This document shows positions 1 through 6,443 of a stretch of 14,446 bases of DNA, piece after piece. This stretch comes from UBA6019 sp035535055 (GTDB taxonomy: Bacteria; Chloroflexota; Dormibacteria; Dormibacterales; Dormibacteraceae), in assembly GCA_035535055.1 (NCBI GenBank), contig DATLQT010000043.1:1-14446 (forward strand), read 5' to 3'. Position 1 is the stretch's first letter. Every line of letters starts with the position of its first letter. The translations under genes and the position numbers were made by a program. The notes below the pieces were generated by a model. The model saw nothing but the letters and a program-made list of their open reading frames with translations, did not search any database and was not told the origin of the DNA.

Positions 1-1
1 A

Positions 2-1237
2 ATCGAGGAGCTGGCCGTCGAAGACGCGGCCAGAAGGCTGCAGGGGATCGTCAGCCACACCCCGCTGGAGGAGTCGAAGCGCCTCTCCAGGCGGTATGGC
101 GCACGGGTCCTGCTCAAGCGCGAGGACCAGCAGGAGATCCGCTCCTTCAAGATCCGCGGGGCCTACAACAAGATCGCCTCCCTCACCGCCGGAGAAAAGG
201 CGCGCGGCGTCGTCTGCGCCAGCGCCGGCAATCACGCCCAGGGAGTCGCCTTCGCCTGCGCCAGCCTCGGTATCCGCGCCAGCATCTTCATGCCCGAGAT
301 CACCCCCAACCAGAAGATCGAGCGCGTCAAGCAGTTCGGCGGCCAGTGGGTCGAGGTCCGCCTGATCGGCGCCTCCTACGACGAGGCCAGCGCGGCGGCG
401 GCGGCGCACTGCGCGGAGGCGGGCGCGGTCTTCGTCCATCCATTCGACGACCCGCTCACCATCGCCGGCCAGGCGACCGTCGGGCTGGAGATCGAGCAGG
501 CGCTCCCCGGGGTCGAGGTGGTGGTGGTCCCGGTCGGCGGCGGCGGCCTGGCCTCAGGTATCGCGGCTCACCTCAAGGCGCGGGTTCCCGGCTGCACGGT
601 GTGCGGCGCCGAGCCGGCCGGCTCCCCCTCGATGTACGAGGCGCTCGCCCGGGGCCGCGTGGTAACGCTGGACGAGATCGACACCTTCGTGGACGGCGCG
701 GCCGTCAAGACCACGGGGGAGCTGACCTTCGACCTCTGCCGCCGGCACCTCGAGCGGGTCGTTCTGGTGCCGGAGGGCCAGGTCTGCACGGCGGTGATCG
801 AGCTCTACCAGAACGAGGGTGTCATCGCCGAACCGGCGGGGGCTCTGGCCGTGTCCGCCCTCGACCAGCTGGCGGGCGAGATCCGCGGCCGGACGGTCGT
901 CTGCGTCGTCAGTGGCGGCAACAATGACATCCTCCGCTATCCGGAGATCCTCGAGCGGAGCCTCGTCCACCAGGGCCGCAAGCACTATTTCATCGTCGAG
1001 TTCGCCCAGAAGCCGGGTCAGCTTCGCCGCTTCGTGGACCAGGCGCTGGGGCCGACCGACGACATCGTTCGCTTCGAGTACATGAAGAAGACCAACAAGG
1101 AGCGTGGCGCCGCTCTAGTGGGCGTCGAGCTGCGAGACAAGGCTGACCTCGAGCCGCTCCTCGCGCGCCTGCGCGACATCGACCTCAACTATCACCTGCT
1201 GACCGCCCAAGACCTCCTCTACGAGCACATCGTCTGA
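2..1237 (+). CDS. ilvA: Threonine ammonia-lyase (threonine dehydratase), short ACT-like form; 5' end missing
   Basis: This is a PLP enzyme that deaminates L-threonine to 2-oxobutanoate, the first step of isoleucine synthesis, in the cytoplasm. The frame is open from base 2 to a TGA at 1235-1237 (411 residues visible). Seen in the sequence: the PLP-lysine motif SFKIRGA (Lys codon 149-151), SAGNHAQG near 220-243, and the glycine-rich phosphate loop GGGGLASG near 537-560. A C-terminal regulatory domain starts at about GRKHYFIVEF (from 973) and ends DLLYEHIV. A single ACT-like domain of this size fits the short IlvA form (about 420 aa, Bacillus/Corynebacterium type) rather than the longer two-domain E. 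coli type. The Lys is the 50th visible residue and lies near position 60 in known enzymes, so only about ten N-terminal residues are off the window. A purely catabolic TdcB role is less likely because of the C-terminal domain. It converges on the next gene with an 11-bp gap, and no terminator fits there. Confidence 0.93.
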   Translation: MEELAVEDAARRLQGIVSHTPLEESKRLSRRYGARVLLKREDQQEIRSFKIRGAYNKIASLTAGEKARGVVCASAGNHAQGVAFACASLGIRASIFMPEITPNQKIERVKQFGGQWVEVRLIGASYDEASAAAAAHCAEAGAVFVHPFDDPLTIAGQATVGLEIEQALPGVEVVVVPVGGGGLASGIAAHLKARVPGCTVCGAEPAGSPSMYEALARGRVVTLDEIDTFVDGAAVKTTGELTFDLCRRHLERVVLVPEGQVCTAVIELYQNEGVIAEPAGALAVSALDQLAGEIRGRTVVCVVSGGNNDILRYPEILERSLVHQGRKHYFIVEFAQKPGQLRRFVDQALGPTDDIVRFEYMKKTNKERGAALVGVELRDKADLEPLLARLRDIDLNYHLLTAQDLLYEHIV

Positions 1238-1248
1238 CGTAGACGCGG

Positions 1249-3027
1249 CTAGCGGGGAGCGGCGTAGACGGCGTCGATCTCGGCGGCGTGATGAGCGGCG
1301 ATGCTCCTCCGCTTGGGTTTCAGGGTCGGGGTCAGCTCATCGGCCTCCTCGCTGAAATCGTTCAGCAGGAGCGCGAACCGCTTGATCGTCTCGAAGCCGG
1401 CGAGCTCGTGGTTGCTCTCGTCGACGATCCGCTGGATCAGCGTCCGGACGCGCTCGTCCTCGCGCAGCGTGGCGGGCTCGGCGAGGATGCCGAGCTGCAC
1501 CCCTATGGCAGCCCAATCGGGGACGATGAGCGCGATCGCGTAGGGGCGTCCGTCGCCGACGACCATCGCCGCCTTGACCATCCGGTCCGACTCCAGCCGG
1601 GCCTCGATCGGCAGCGGTGCGATGTACTTGCCGCCGGCGGTCTTGATCAGGTCTTTCTTGCGGTCGGTGATGGTGAGGAAGCCGTCGGCGTCGAGGAAGC
1701 CGATGTCGCCGGTGCTGAGCCAGCCCTCGGCGTTGAGAAGCTCGGCGGTGGCGTCGGGCCGGTCCAGGTAGCCGATGGTGGTGACCGGACCTCTGACCAG
1801 GATCTCGCCGTCGGTGGCGATCTGCAGCTCGACGTGGGGAAGGGGCAGGCCGACGGTCCGATAGCGGTGGTGCGACTCGCTGTTGGTGGTCACGCCGGAG
1901 GTGGTCTCGGTCATCCCCCAGCCCTGCAGGATCTGGACGCCGAGAGCCCAAAAGAACTCCTCCACCCTCTCGTTGAGCGGTGCGCCGCCGCTGATGAAGA
2001 AGCGGAGGCGCCCGCCGGTCAGCCTCTGGCGCAGGTCCGTCAGCACCAGCCGGTCGGCGACCCAGCCCTGGGCGCGGGTGCCCGCGCCAGCCTTGGGGTC
2101 GAGCCGGCGAACCCCCACGCCGAGGGCCCAGCGGAATATCGCCCGCTTCCAGGCCGGCTGCTTGCCGACCAGGTCGGTGACGCCCTCGAAGACCTTGTCG
2201 AATACGCGCGGCACCCCGAGCATGACGGTCGGGCGGATGGTTGCGACGTCCTCCATGAGGGAGTCGATCGAACGCGCCAGGGCGATCGTGCAGCCGGCGC
2301 AGGCCTCGGTGAAGATGCCGTCAACCCGCTCCAGGACGTGCGAGAAGGGCAGGAAGGACAAGAGGGTGTCCTCGGGCCCGATGTCGAAGACCCCGAGGGC
2401 GCCTTCGGCGGCGGCCAGCAGGTTGCGGTGGAGCAGGATCACCCCCTTCGGGTCGCCCGTGGTGCCCGAGGTGTAGACGATGGTGGCGAAGTCCTCGCGC
2501 TGAATCGCCTGCTGCCGGCGCTCGACCTCGGCGCGGCGCAGGGGATCGCTCCCCACCTGCCAGGAGGCGACCCCGTCGTCGATGAGGACGACCTCGGCGG
2601 TGGTCGGCGGCTCCAACTTCATCCCCAGCGCGCGGCTGGACGCGATCAGCATCCGGGCCCCTGAATCGTTGACGATATACCGGACGACGCGCGGCTGGCT
2701 GCTCGGGTAGATCGGCACCGTCACGCAGCCGGCGGCCTGGATGCCCAGGTCGCAGAGCAGCCACTCGACCCGGTTCTCCGAGAGCAGCGCCACCCGGTCG
2801 CCGGGTTGGAGGCCGGAGCCGACCAGGCCTTCGGCGACCCGAAGAGACCTTTCGGCGAACTCCTTCCAGGTGAGCGACTGCCACTCCCCGGCCTGGTGGA
2901 AGCGCAAGTACTCGCGGTCGCCGAGGCGCCGGGCCTGTTCGAGGACGGCTGAGGGCACGCTCCGGGCGACTGCAGCCAGCTCCGAAGACTCGTGCCGTGG
3001 TTCGGCGATCGCTGTCAGAACACCCAT
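1249..3027 (-). CDS. Long-chain fatty acid--CoA ligase (AMP-forming, FadD15-like)
   Basis: This is a 592-residue ANL-superfamily enzyme predicted to activate long-chain fatty acids to acyl-CoA through an acyl-adenylate, using ATP and CoA. Visible motifs in order: the P-loop YTSGTTGDPKG (185-195), FLPFSHVLER (225-234, typical of long-chain ligases), SGGAPL (346-351), GWGMTETT (369-376), the STGD hinge region (438-441), DRKKDLIKTAGGKYIAP (455-471), and the C-terminal adenylation lysine in LTPTLK (Lys570). All key residues are present and the length suits the COG1022 long-chain group. No signal peptide is seen; family members are cytosolic or peripheral on the membrane. The ATG at 3025-3027 has GGAGGT six bases upstream (3034-3039 on the complementary strand), which fixes the start. 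It is divergent from the DsrE-like gene across a 185-bp spacer. Chain-length specificity cannot be read from the sequence. Confidence 0.92.
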   Translation of the reverse strand: MGVLTAIAEPRHESSELAAVARSVPSAVLEQARRLGDREYLRFHQAGEWQSLTWKEFAERSLRVAEGLVGSGLQPGDRVALLSENRVEWLLCDLGIQAAGCVTVPIYPSSQPRVVRYIVNDSGARMLIASSRALGMKLEPPTTAEVVLIDDGVASWQVGSDPLRRAEVERRQQAIQREDFATIVYTSGTTGDPKGVILLHRNLLAAAEGALGVFDIGPEDTLLSFLPFSHVLERVDGIFTEACAGCTIALARSIDSLMEDVATIRPTVMLGVPRVFDKVFEGVTDLVGKQPAWKRAIFRWALGVGVRRLDPKAGAGTRAQGWVADRLVLTDLRQRLTGGRLRFFISGGAPLNERVEEFFWALGVQILQGWGMTETTSGVTTNSESHHRYRTVGLPLPHVELQIATDGEILVRGPVTTIGYLDRPDATAELLNAEGWLSTGDIGFLDADGFLTITDRKKDLIKTAGGKYIAPLPIEARLESDRMVKAAMVVGDGRPYAIALIVPDWAAIGVQLGILAEPATLREDERVRTLIQRIVDESNHELAGFETIKRFALLLNDFSEEADELTPTLKPKRRSIAAHHAAEIDAVYAAPR

Positions 3028-3065
3028 TCAGGCACCTCCGGCCTCGACGCTAAGTGCGGGTCGCG

Positions 3066-3080
3066 GGCCCTGGCAGGGCC
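3066..3080. repeat. Perfect 6-bp inverted repeat with 3-nt loop
   Basis: GGCCCT (3066-3071) and AGGGCC (3075-3080) are separated by GGC. The repeat lies about 40 bp upstream of the acyl-CoA ligase start, so it may be in that gene's leader or core promoter. It could be a small hairpin or an operator half-site pair. In GC-rich DNA an arm of this length can arise by chance. Confidence 0.3.
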
Positions 3081-3138
3081 GAAGGTCCCGACCGTCCGAG
3101 GCCGGCCCCATTCGCTCTCGGGCCAATCGTCCCCGGAC

Positions 3139-3160
3139 CGTAGGGCCGGTGTCCCCTACG
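3139..3160. promoter_or_regulatory. Perfect 7-8-7 inverted repeat, candidate operator
   Basis: CGTAGGG (3139-3145) and CCCTACG (3154-3160) are exact inverted copies around an 8-base centre, giving a 22-bp site with arms one to two helical turns apart. This is the geometry of a dimeric helix-turn-helix regulator site. It lies 53 bp upstream of the DsrE-like start and 112 bp upstream of the ligase start. The regulator is unknown and no regulator gene is adjacent. Confidence 0.4.
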
Positions 3161-3197
3161 CCCTCGTCCCAACGGCGACGACGCTTCCAAACGAGAC

Positions 3198-3204
3198 AAG
3201 GAGG
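3198..3204 (+). promoter_or_regulatory. Strong ribosome binding site that selects a TTG start
   Basis: AAGGAGG ends eight bases before the TTG at 3213-3215, which is ideal spacing. There is no in-frame ATG or GTG nearby. An in-frame ATT at 3207 is too close to the Shine-Dalgarno sequence to be used. Confidence 0.75.
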
Positions 3205-3212
3205 CCATTGAA

Positions 3213-3635
3213 TTGAGCCAACCCGACGACATCGAACAGCCGCTGAGCCTGGTGCTCTTCTCGGGCAGCGACGACAAACTGACCGCCGCCGCAGTGCTCG
3301 CGGTCGGAGCCGCGGTGATGGGCCGCCCGGTGAACGTTTTCCTCCAGTACTACGCGCTGGACGCCTTCCGCACCGGCAATGTCAACCTCGACCACGGCCT
3401 CGCGCCCGAAGCGACCGCCGGCCAGGCCGAGCAGGTCCGCGGGCACAAGGGCCAGCACTGGAGCGACCTCCTGAAGCAGGCGAAAGAAGTGGGCGAGGTG
3501 GACATCCAGGCATGCGCACTCTCGATGGACATGTACGGCATCACCCGCCAGGACCTCGACCCGATCGTCGACGGCGTCGAGGGCGTCGCCGCCTTCATGG
3601 CGTCGGCCGCCGCCGGCCAGGTCGTCTTCATCTGA
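3213..3635 (+). CDS. DsrE/DsrF-like family protein (possible sulfur carrier)
   Basis: This 140-residue cytosolic protein belongs to the DsrE/F-like alpha/beta family, some members of which pass persulfide sulfur between carriers such as TusA. Features seen: the first strand LSLVLFSG (11-18), an alanine-rich helix with AVMGRPVNVFLQYYAL (34-49), and a conserved-position cysteine in QACALSMDMYGI (Cys101). The C-terminal segment DLDPIVDGVEGVAAFMASA ends in a hydrophobic strand at the stop. Length and motif order match the family often annotated as 'DsrE family' or 'peroxiredoxin family'; it has no true peroxiredoxin active site. It begins at a TTG with a strong Shine-Dalgarno sequence. A TusA-like gene follows 26 bp later, so the two probably share a transcript and may be sulfur-transfer partners. 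The substrate and final acceptor are unknown. Confidence 0.82.
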   Translation: MSQPDDIEQPLSLVLFSGSDDKLTAAAVLAVGAAVMGRPVNVFLQYYALDAFRTGNVNLDHGLAPEATAGQAEQVRGHKGQHWSDLLKQAKEVGEVDIQACALSMDMYGITRQDLDPIVDGVEGVAAFMASAAAGQVVFI

Positions 3636-3661
3636 AAGGAAAGGAAAAAGGAAAGAGGAAC

Positions 3662-3901
3662 ATGACAACGCTGCAGATCGAAAAGACGATCGACGCCCGG
3701 GGGATGGCTTGTCCCGGGCCGCTGATGAACCTGATCGGAGCCATCCGCCAGGGACAGGTCGGTCAGGTCTTCGAGGTCCTCTCGAGCGACGAGGGCTCCA
3801 AGACCGATATCCCGGCCTGGGTGGCAAAGGCCAGGCATGAGCTGGTCGAGGTCGTTGACGAGGGCGACTACGCGCGCTTTGTCGTGCGCAAGGCGCGCTG
3901 A
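3662..3901 (+). CDS. TusA/SirA-like sulfurtransferase (sulfur carrier)
   Basis: This 79-residue protein has the TusA hallmark RGMACPGPLM, with CPGP at 17-20; Cys17 would carry the persulfide. The rest fits the two-layer alpha/beta fold: IRQGQVGQVFEVLSSDEGSKTDIPAWV, then a final KARHELVEVVDEGDYARFVVRKA strand pair. In the family, TusA accepts sulfur from desulfurases or rhodaneses and hands it to DsrE-type proteins, for tRNA thiolation, cofactor synthesis or dissimilatory sulfur metabolism. The ATG at 3662 follows a purine-only leader (3637-3660) with several AGG/GAGG cores, which may allow efficient initiation. It sits 26 bp after the DsrE-like gene and 19 bp before a broken OsmC gene. No dsrAB, hdr or sox genes are in the window, so the pathway is not determined. 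Confidence 0.9.
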   Translation: MTTLQIEKTIDARGMACPGPLMNLIGAIRQGQVGQVFEVLSSDEGSKTDIPAWVAKARHELVEVVDEGDYARFVVRKAR

Positions 3902-3920
3902 CCCTCTTCATCTGATCGCT

Positions 3921-4289
3921 GTGGCACCCGGCAACCCGAAGATCACCGTCGGCTACCTGGCCGGGGACCGTCTCCGGGCTGAGGTCCGCGGGCACCGAGC
4001 TGTTCGTCGCCAGCCTGGCGGCCTGCGTCACCTACTACGCGGAGCGCTTCCTTCGCCGCAACGGCCTCTCGACCGAGGGCCTGGCGGTGGACGCCGACTG
4101 GACCTGAGCCGAGGGCCCGCACCGGGGCGATGCGATCAGCCTCAGGGTCGACGCGCCCGGCCTGACCCCCGAACGCGAGCAGGCTTTCACCCGCGTCATC
4201 GACCATTGCACGATTCACAACACACACTCAGGCCTCCGCCCGACGTCGATTGCACCGTCCACGCCACCACCCGGCTGGGAAGCCGGTAG
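3921..4289 (+). pseudogene. OsmC-family protein, disrupted by a deletion, an in-frame TGA and a CA-repeat frameshift
   Basis: Pieces of an OsmC/Ohr-like thiol peroxidase lie in two frames. The N-terminal strand pair VAPGNPKITVGYLAGDRL..VRGH starts at a GTG at 3921. From 3991 the sequence jumps one frame to GTELFVASLAACVTYYAERF and onward, keeping the first family cysteine (codon 4024-4026). The two parts share the bases CGCGGGCACC, and the usual linker between them is absent, as expected of a deletion between short repeats. A TGA at 4105-4107 interrupts the second frame, which then resumes with AEGPHRGDAISLRVDAPGLT and keeps the second cysteine in HCTIHN (codon 4207-4209). An ACACACAC tract at 4220-4227 shifts back to the first frame, giving TLRPPPDVDCTVHATTRLGSR and a TAG at 4287-4289. 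Removing two bases from the CA tract would join HNT to LRPPPDV. The position next to tusA and dsrE is typical of such genes. Assembly error cannot be excluded, but three independent lesions favour true decay. Confidence 0.8.
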
Positions 4290-4293
4290 GAAC

Positions 4294-4299
4294 AGGAGG
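4294..4299 (+). promoter_or_regulatory. Ribosome binding site that selects a TTG start
   Basis: AGGAGG lies nine bases before the TTG at 4309-4311 and five bases after the stop of the OsmC remnant. No ATG or GTG occurs in frame between it and the conserved part of the protein. Confidence 0.7.
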
Positions 4300-4308
4300 A
4301 GCACCAGG

Positions 4309-4800
4309 TTGGCAGGCCGCAAGGACCAGTCCGAAACCCCGACTTTCGGCCGCGGTGGCCAGGTGCCGGCGGACCCCGTCGTCAAGGACCTGGACCCCGA
4401 CGAGTGCTGGACCTTGCTCCGTAAGCACCGCCTCGGCCGGCTTGCGCTCGTCGTCGACGGAAGGCCCGAGATCTTCCCCGTCAACTACGCGGCCGGCGAG
4501 GGGGCGATCGTGATTCGCACCCAGCCCGGCACCAAGCTGACCCACGGGCCGGGCCGGGTGGTCGCCTTCGAGGTCGACGGCTACGACCGCAGCACCGGGG
4601 TCGGCTGGAGCGTCGTCGTGGTCGGGCCGGTGTCGGACATCACGGAGGTGCCCGACGAGCGCAGCCAGGCGCTCCGCCGCCTGCCCATCGAGACGGCGGT
4701 TCCGGGCGTGCGGGTCCATTGGCTGGCGATCGCCGCCGACCGGTTGACGGGACGCTCCTTCCGGGGCGGCTGGATGGTCCCGGGCGGCTACCTGGGCTGA
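4309..4800 (+). CDS. Pyridoxamine 5'-phosphate oxidase-like flavin-binding protein (copy 1)
   Basis: This 163-residue protein has the split-barrel (PNPOx-like) fold that binds FMN, or F420 in some families. Visible blocks: DECWTLLRKHRLGRLALVVDGRPEIFPVNYA (33-63), then GTKL, the GPGRVVAFEVDGYD block, GWSVVVVGPVSDIT, PDERS, and VHWLAIAADRLTGRSF near the end. The pattern xGRLA..xDGxPxxxPxNY matches the group annotated as 'pyridoxamine 5'-phosphate oxidase family' or nitroimidazole-resistance-like proteins. These are not the vitamin B6 biosynthetic enzyme, and the reaction is unknown. It starts at a TTG with AGGAGG upstream and follows the broken OsmC gene by 19 bp. A clear paralogue is at 10902-11387 on the other strand, sharing GRLA, VVDG, NYA, GTKL, GPG, DGYD, GWSV, DIT, PDERS and HWL in the same order. 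Confidence 0.83.
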   Translation: MAGRKDQSETPTFGRGGQVPADPVVKDLDPDECWTLLRKHRLGRLALVVDGRPEIFPVNYAAGEGAIVIRTQPGTKLTHGPGRVVAFEVDGYDRSTGVGWSVVVVGPVSDITEVPDERSQALRRLPIETAVPGVRVHWLAIAADRLTGRSFRGGWMVPGGYLG

Positions 4801-4826
4801 CTCCGAGGGGCGGGACGAACGTCACT

Positions 4827-5192
4827 GTGAGGAGGCGCCAGAGGTCCCTACCCACGACCTCCTCGGTGGCGCAGCCTGTGGCCGTGAGCATCGAGGCAGC
4901 CGTCGCGGAGATTCACCTGACCAGCGCACCCTCCTTCCCCCAGGCCGAGCGGATTGCCCTCGCGCGGCTGGACGTCCTCATCGGGAAACTGGAGGACCTC
5001 AACCTGCGCGACATCAAGGAGGTGCCGCTCCCGCTCCACTTCGAGGTCCTGCGTGCCCTGGAGGGCCTTCTGAGCGGGGGGCTGACCGTCCCCGAGACTC
5101 CCTCGGGCGCCCTCGAGATGTGCTTCGCCGGCCAGGCGCGGATCCTGGGTGGCCTCTACCCGGAATTCCAGGACGAGTTCGACGACGAGTGA
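4827..5192 (+). CDS. Hypothetical protein, small and acidic at the C-terminus
   Basis: I do not recognise this protein. The frame is supported by coding-like codon use and its place at the end of the DsrE/TusA/PNPOx cluster. The core reads SIEAAVAEIHLTSAPSFPQAERIALARL, then a helical segment DVLIGKLEDLNLRDIKEVPLP, HFEVLRALEGLLSGGL, and an acidic tail ending FQDEFDDE. It is probably a soluble all-helical protein without signal peptide or membrane segment. The start is uncertain: GTG 4827 (used here, with a poor Shine-Dalgarno sequence), GTG 4866 and GTG 4884 are all in frame. The last gives a clean start VSIEAAVAEI, and none has ideal spacing. It ends 54 bp before the convergent patatin-like gene. 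Confidence 0.6.
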   Translation: MRRRQRSLPTTSSVAQPVAVSIEAAVAEIHLTSAPSFPQAERIALARLDVLIGKLEDLNLRDIKEVPLPLHFEVLRALEGLLSGGLTVPETPSGALEMCFAGQARILGGLYPEFQDEFDDE

Positions 5193-5207
5193 CCGGCTGG
5201 AGGCCGG
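5193..5207. terminator. Possible small hairpin right after the stop codon
   Basis: CCGGC (5193-5197) and GCCGG (5203-5207) flank TGGAG and begin at the first base after the TGA, in the 54-bp gap between two convergent genes. There is no T-tract, so an intrinsic terminator is only weakly supported. Confidence 0.3.
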
Positions 5208-5246
5208 CGACCGCGCTTCAGGGCGTCATCCGGCTCGGCCCTTAGC

Positions 5247-6443
5247 TCAGCTCGCCCGCAGGAGCTGTGTACGGCGTCGCTTCAGCGCCCGCAGGGTGAC
5301 ATTCCGCCCGGCACGCATGAAGCCGGGCCAGGAGCGGTTGTCTACGAACTGGAGGTAGAACCGGCCACCCTTCACCTCGGTGTAGGGCACCGGTTCCAGC
5401 AGCAGCACCTCACCGACCTCGGCCCGCAGCCGGGCCAGGTTTTGCCGTGCCAGCTGGGTCTGCTGCGACGTGCGCACCTGGGCCGCGGCACGGAGGATGC
5501 TGAATTTCTGCTCGCGCCAGCCGGAGGCGTCCTCGCCCCGGAAGGCCGGCGGGTAGAAGCAGTTCAGCCCGAGCACCACGTCGGGTTTCGGCTCGAGGTC
5601 GAGGACCGGGTGAACGGGGAAGATGTCCACGACCCCCCCGTCGCCCCAGTAGGAGCCGCCCATTCGTTGCGGGTCCATGAAGAGTGGAAGCGAGACCGCC
5701 AGCCGGACCGCCCGTGCGACGGTCAGCTCCGGATAGGTGCCGGGTCCGACGTACTCGACCCGGTTCTGGTCGATGTTCCAGAGCGGTGCGTAGGTCGGGA
5801 TCGGCATCTCGCCGAGCCGGAGGTCGCCCAGCAGCTCCTGGTAGGCGGCCTCCAGGCGGTCGCCCTTGACGACTCCTGCGAACCCTCGGCCGAGGCGCGG
5901 CACGATGGCCGCCAGACCCGCCCAGTCGACGTCCACATAGTCGTGGGGCCGGAGGGAGAGCGTGAAATCGGCCACCTGCTCGGCACTCAGGCCGGCGCCG
6001 GCGGGGAAGCCGAAGAGCGCCGCGCCCGAGGCCACCGCCATCGAGCTGGGCCGGATCCCGGCCTCCTCGCAGGCACGCAGGACGCCGACCAGCGCCGACA
6101 TGGCGCCGCTGCCGCCCGTGGCGACGACCGCCACCCGCTCGCCGGACGAGGGAATCTCCAGCCTCTGGAAAGCTCCGAACGGTCGCTGGTTGTCACGGGG
6201 CGTGAATTGGTCGGGAAGGGGCAGGAGAGCGAGGCCGAGCCCCCTGAGCAGCTCACCGTCGGAGCTCGCCGCCTCGGCCAGCTCGCGGGCGACCGTGATC
6301 GCATCGAAGCACTGCCGGACGCGGAATACGTCGAGTACTCGGTCGAGCGCGCCGCGGGTTGGTCGTCTCCGCGTCGCGGCCCTGGCTCGAAGTCCCTTCC
6401 CTGGTGCGGACGGGGTCACCTTGCGGGCCGCTGCGGTGGTCAC
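5247..6443 (-). CDS. Patatin-like protein with a non-canonical nucleophile loop
   Basis: This 398-residue protein has the patatin/phospholipase fold. The oxyanion-type loop is VAVVATGGSGAMSALVGVLRACEEAG (about 105-130). The nucleophile region reads MAVASGAALFGF (Ser139), where the family normally has G-x-S-x-G: the first Gly is Val and the Gly after the Ser is shifted by one. The dyad aspartate is kept in WGDGGVVDIFPVHP (Asp268). Before the domain lies about 100 residues with a basic stretch (RARAATRRRPTRGALDRVL) and no signal peptide. Patatins deacylate phospholipids or other acyl esters, but activity here is uncertain. The start chosen is the GTG at 6441-6443, overlapping the TGA of the upstream gene as GTGA (translational coupling). 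A GTG at 6417-6419 is also in frame, and longer versions would overlap the neighbour deeply. It is the last gene of the minus-strand run. Confidence 0.8.
   Translation of the reverse strand: MTTAAARKVTPSAPGKGLRARAATRRRPTRGALDRVLDVFRVRQCFDAITVARELAEAASSDGELLRGLGLALLPLPDQFTPRDNQRPFGAFQRLEIPSSGERVAVVATGGSGAMSALVGVLRACEEAGIRPSSMAVASGAALFGFPAGAGLSAEQVADFTLSLRPHDYVDVDWAGLAAIVPRLGRGFAGVVKGDRLEAAYQELLGDLRLGEMPIPTYAPLWNIDQNRVEYVGPGTYPELTVARAVRLAVSLPLFMDPQRMGGSYWGDGGVVDIFPVHPVLDLEPKPDVVLGLNCFYPPAFRGEDASGWREQKFSILRAAAQVRTSQQTQLARQNLARLRAEVGEVLLLEPVPYTEVKGGRFYLQFVDNRSWPGFMRAGRNVTLRALKRRRTQLLRAS

Larger units (their letters stand above)
3028..3212. promoter_or_regulatory. Divergent intergenic region holding promoters for the acyl-CoA ligase and the DsrE/TusA cluster
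   Basis: The two genes point away from each other, so both promoters must lie in these 185 bp. I could not pick out convincing -35/-10 pairs on either strand in this GC-rich sequence. Two perfect short inverted repeats are present, at 3066-3080 and 3139-3160, and are listed separately. Confidence 0.55.

Noticed and set aside
1288..2664. A 458-residue open frame on the plus strand
   Set aside because: It is the shadow of the acyl-CoA ligase; composition is typical of high-GC antisense frames and no domain is visible.
3156..4031. A 291-residue open frame on the minus strand
   Set aside because: It crosses the DsrE-like and TusA-like genes in antisense; those have clear family motifs and good ribosome binding sites.
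4105..4107. TGA in the OsmC remnant as selenocysteine or other recoding
   Set aside because: The same gene has two further frame lesions, and the TGA does not fall at either conserved cysteine position.
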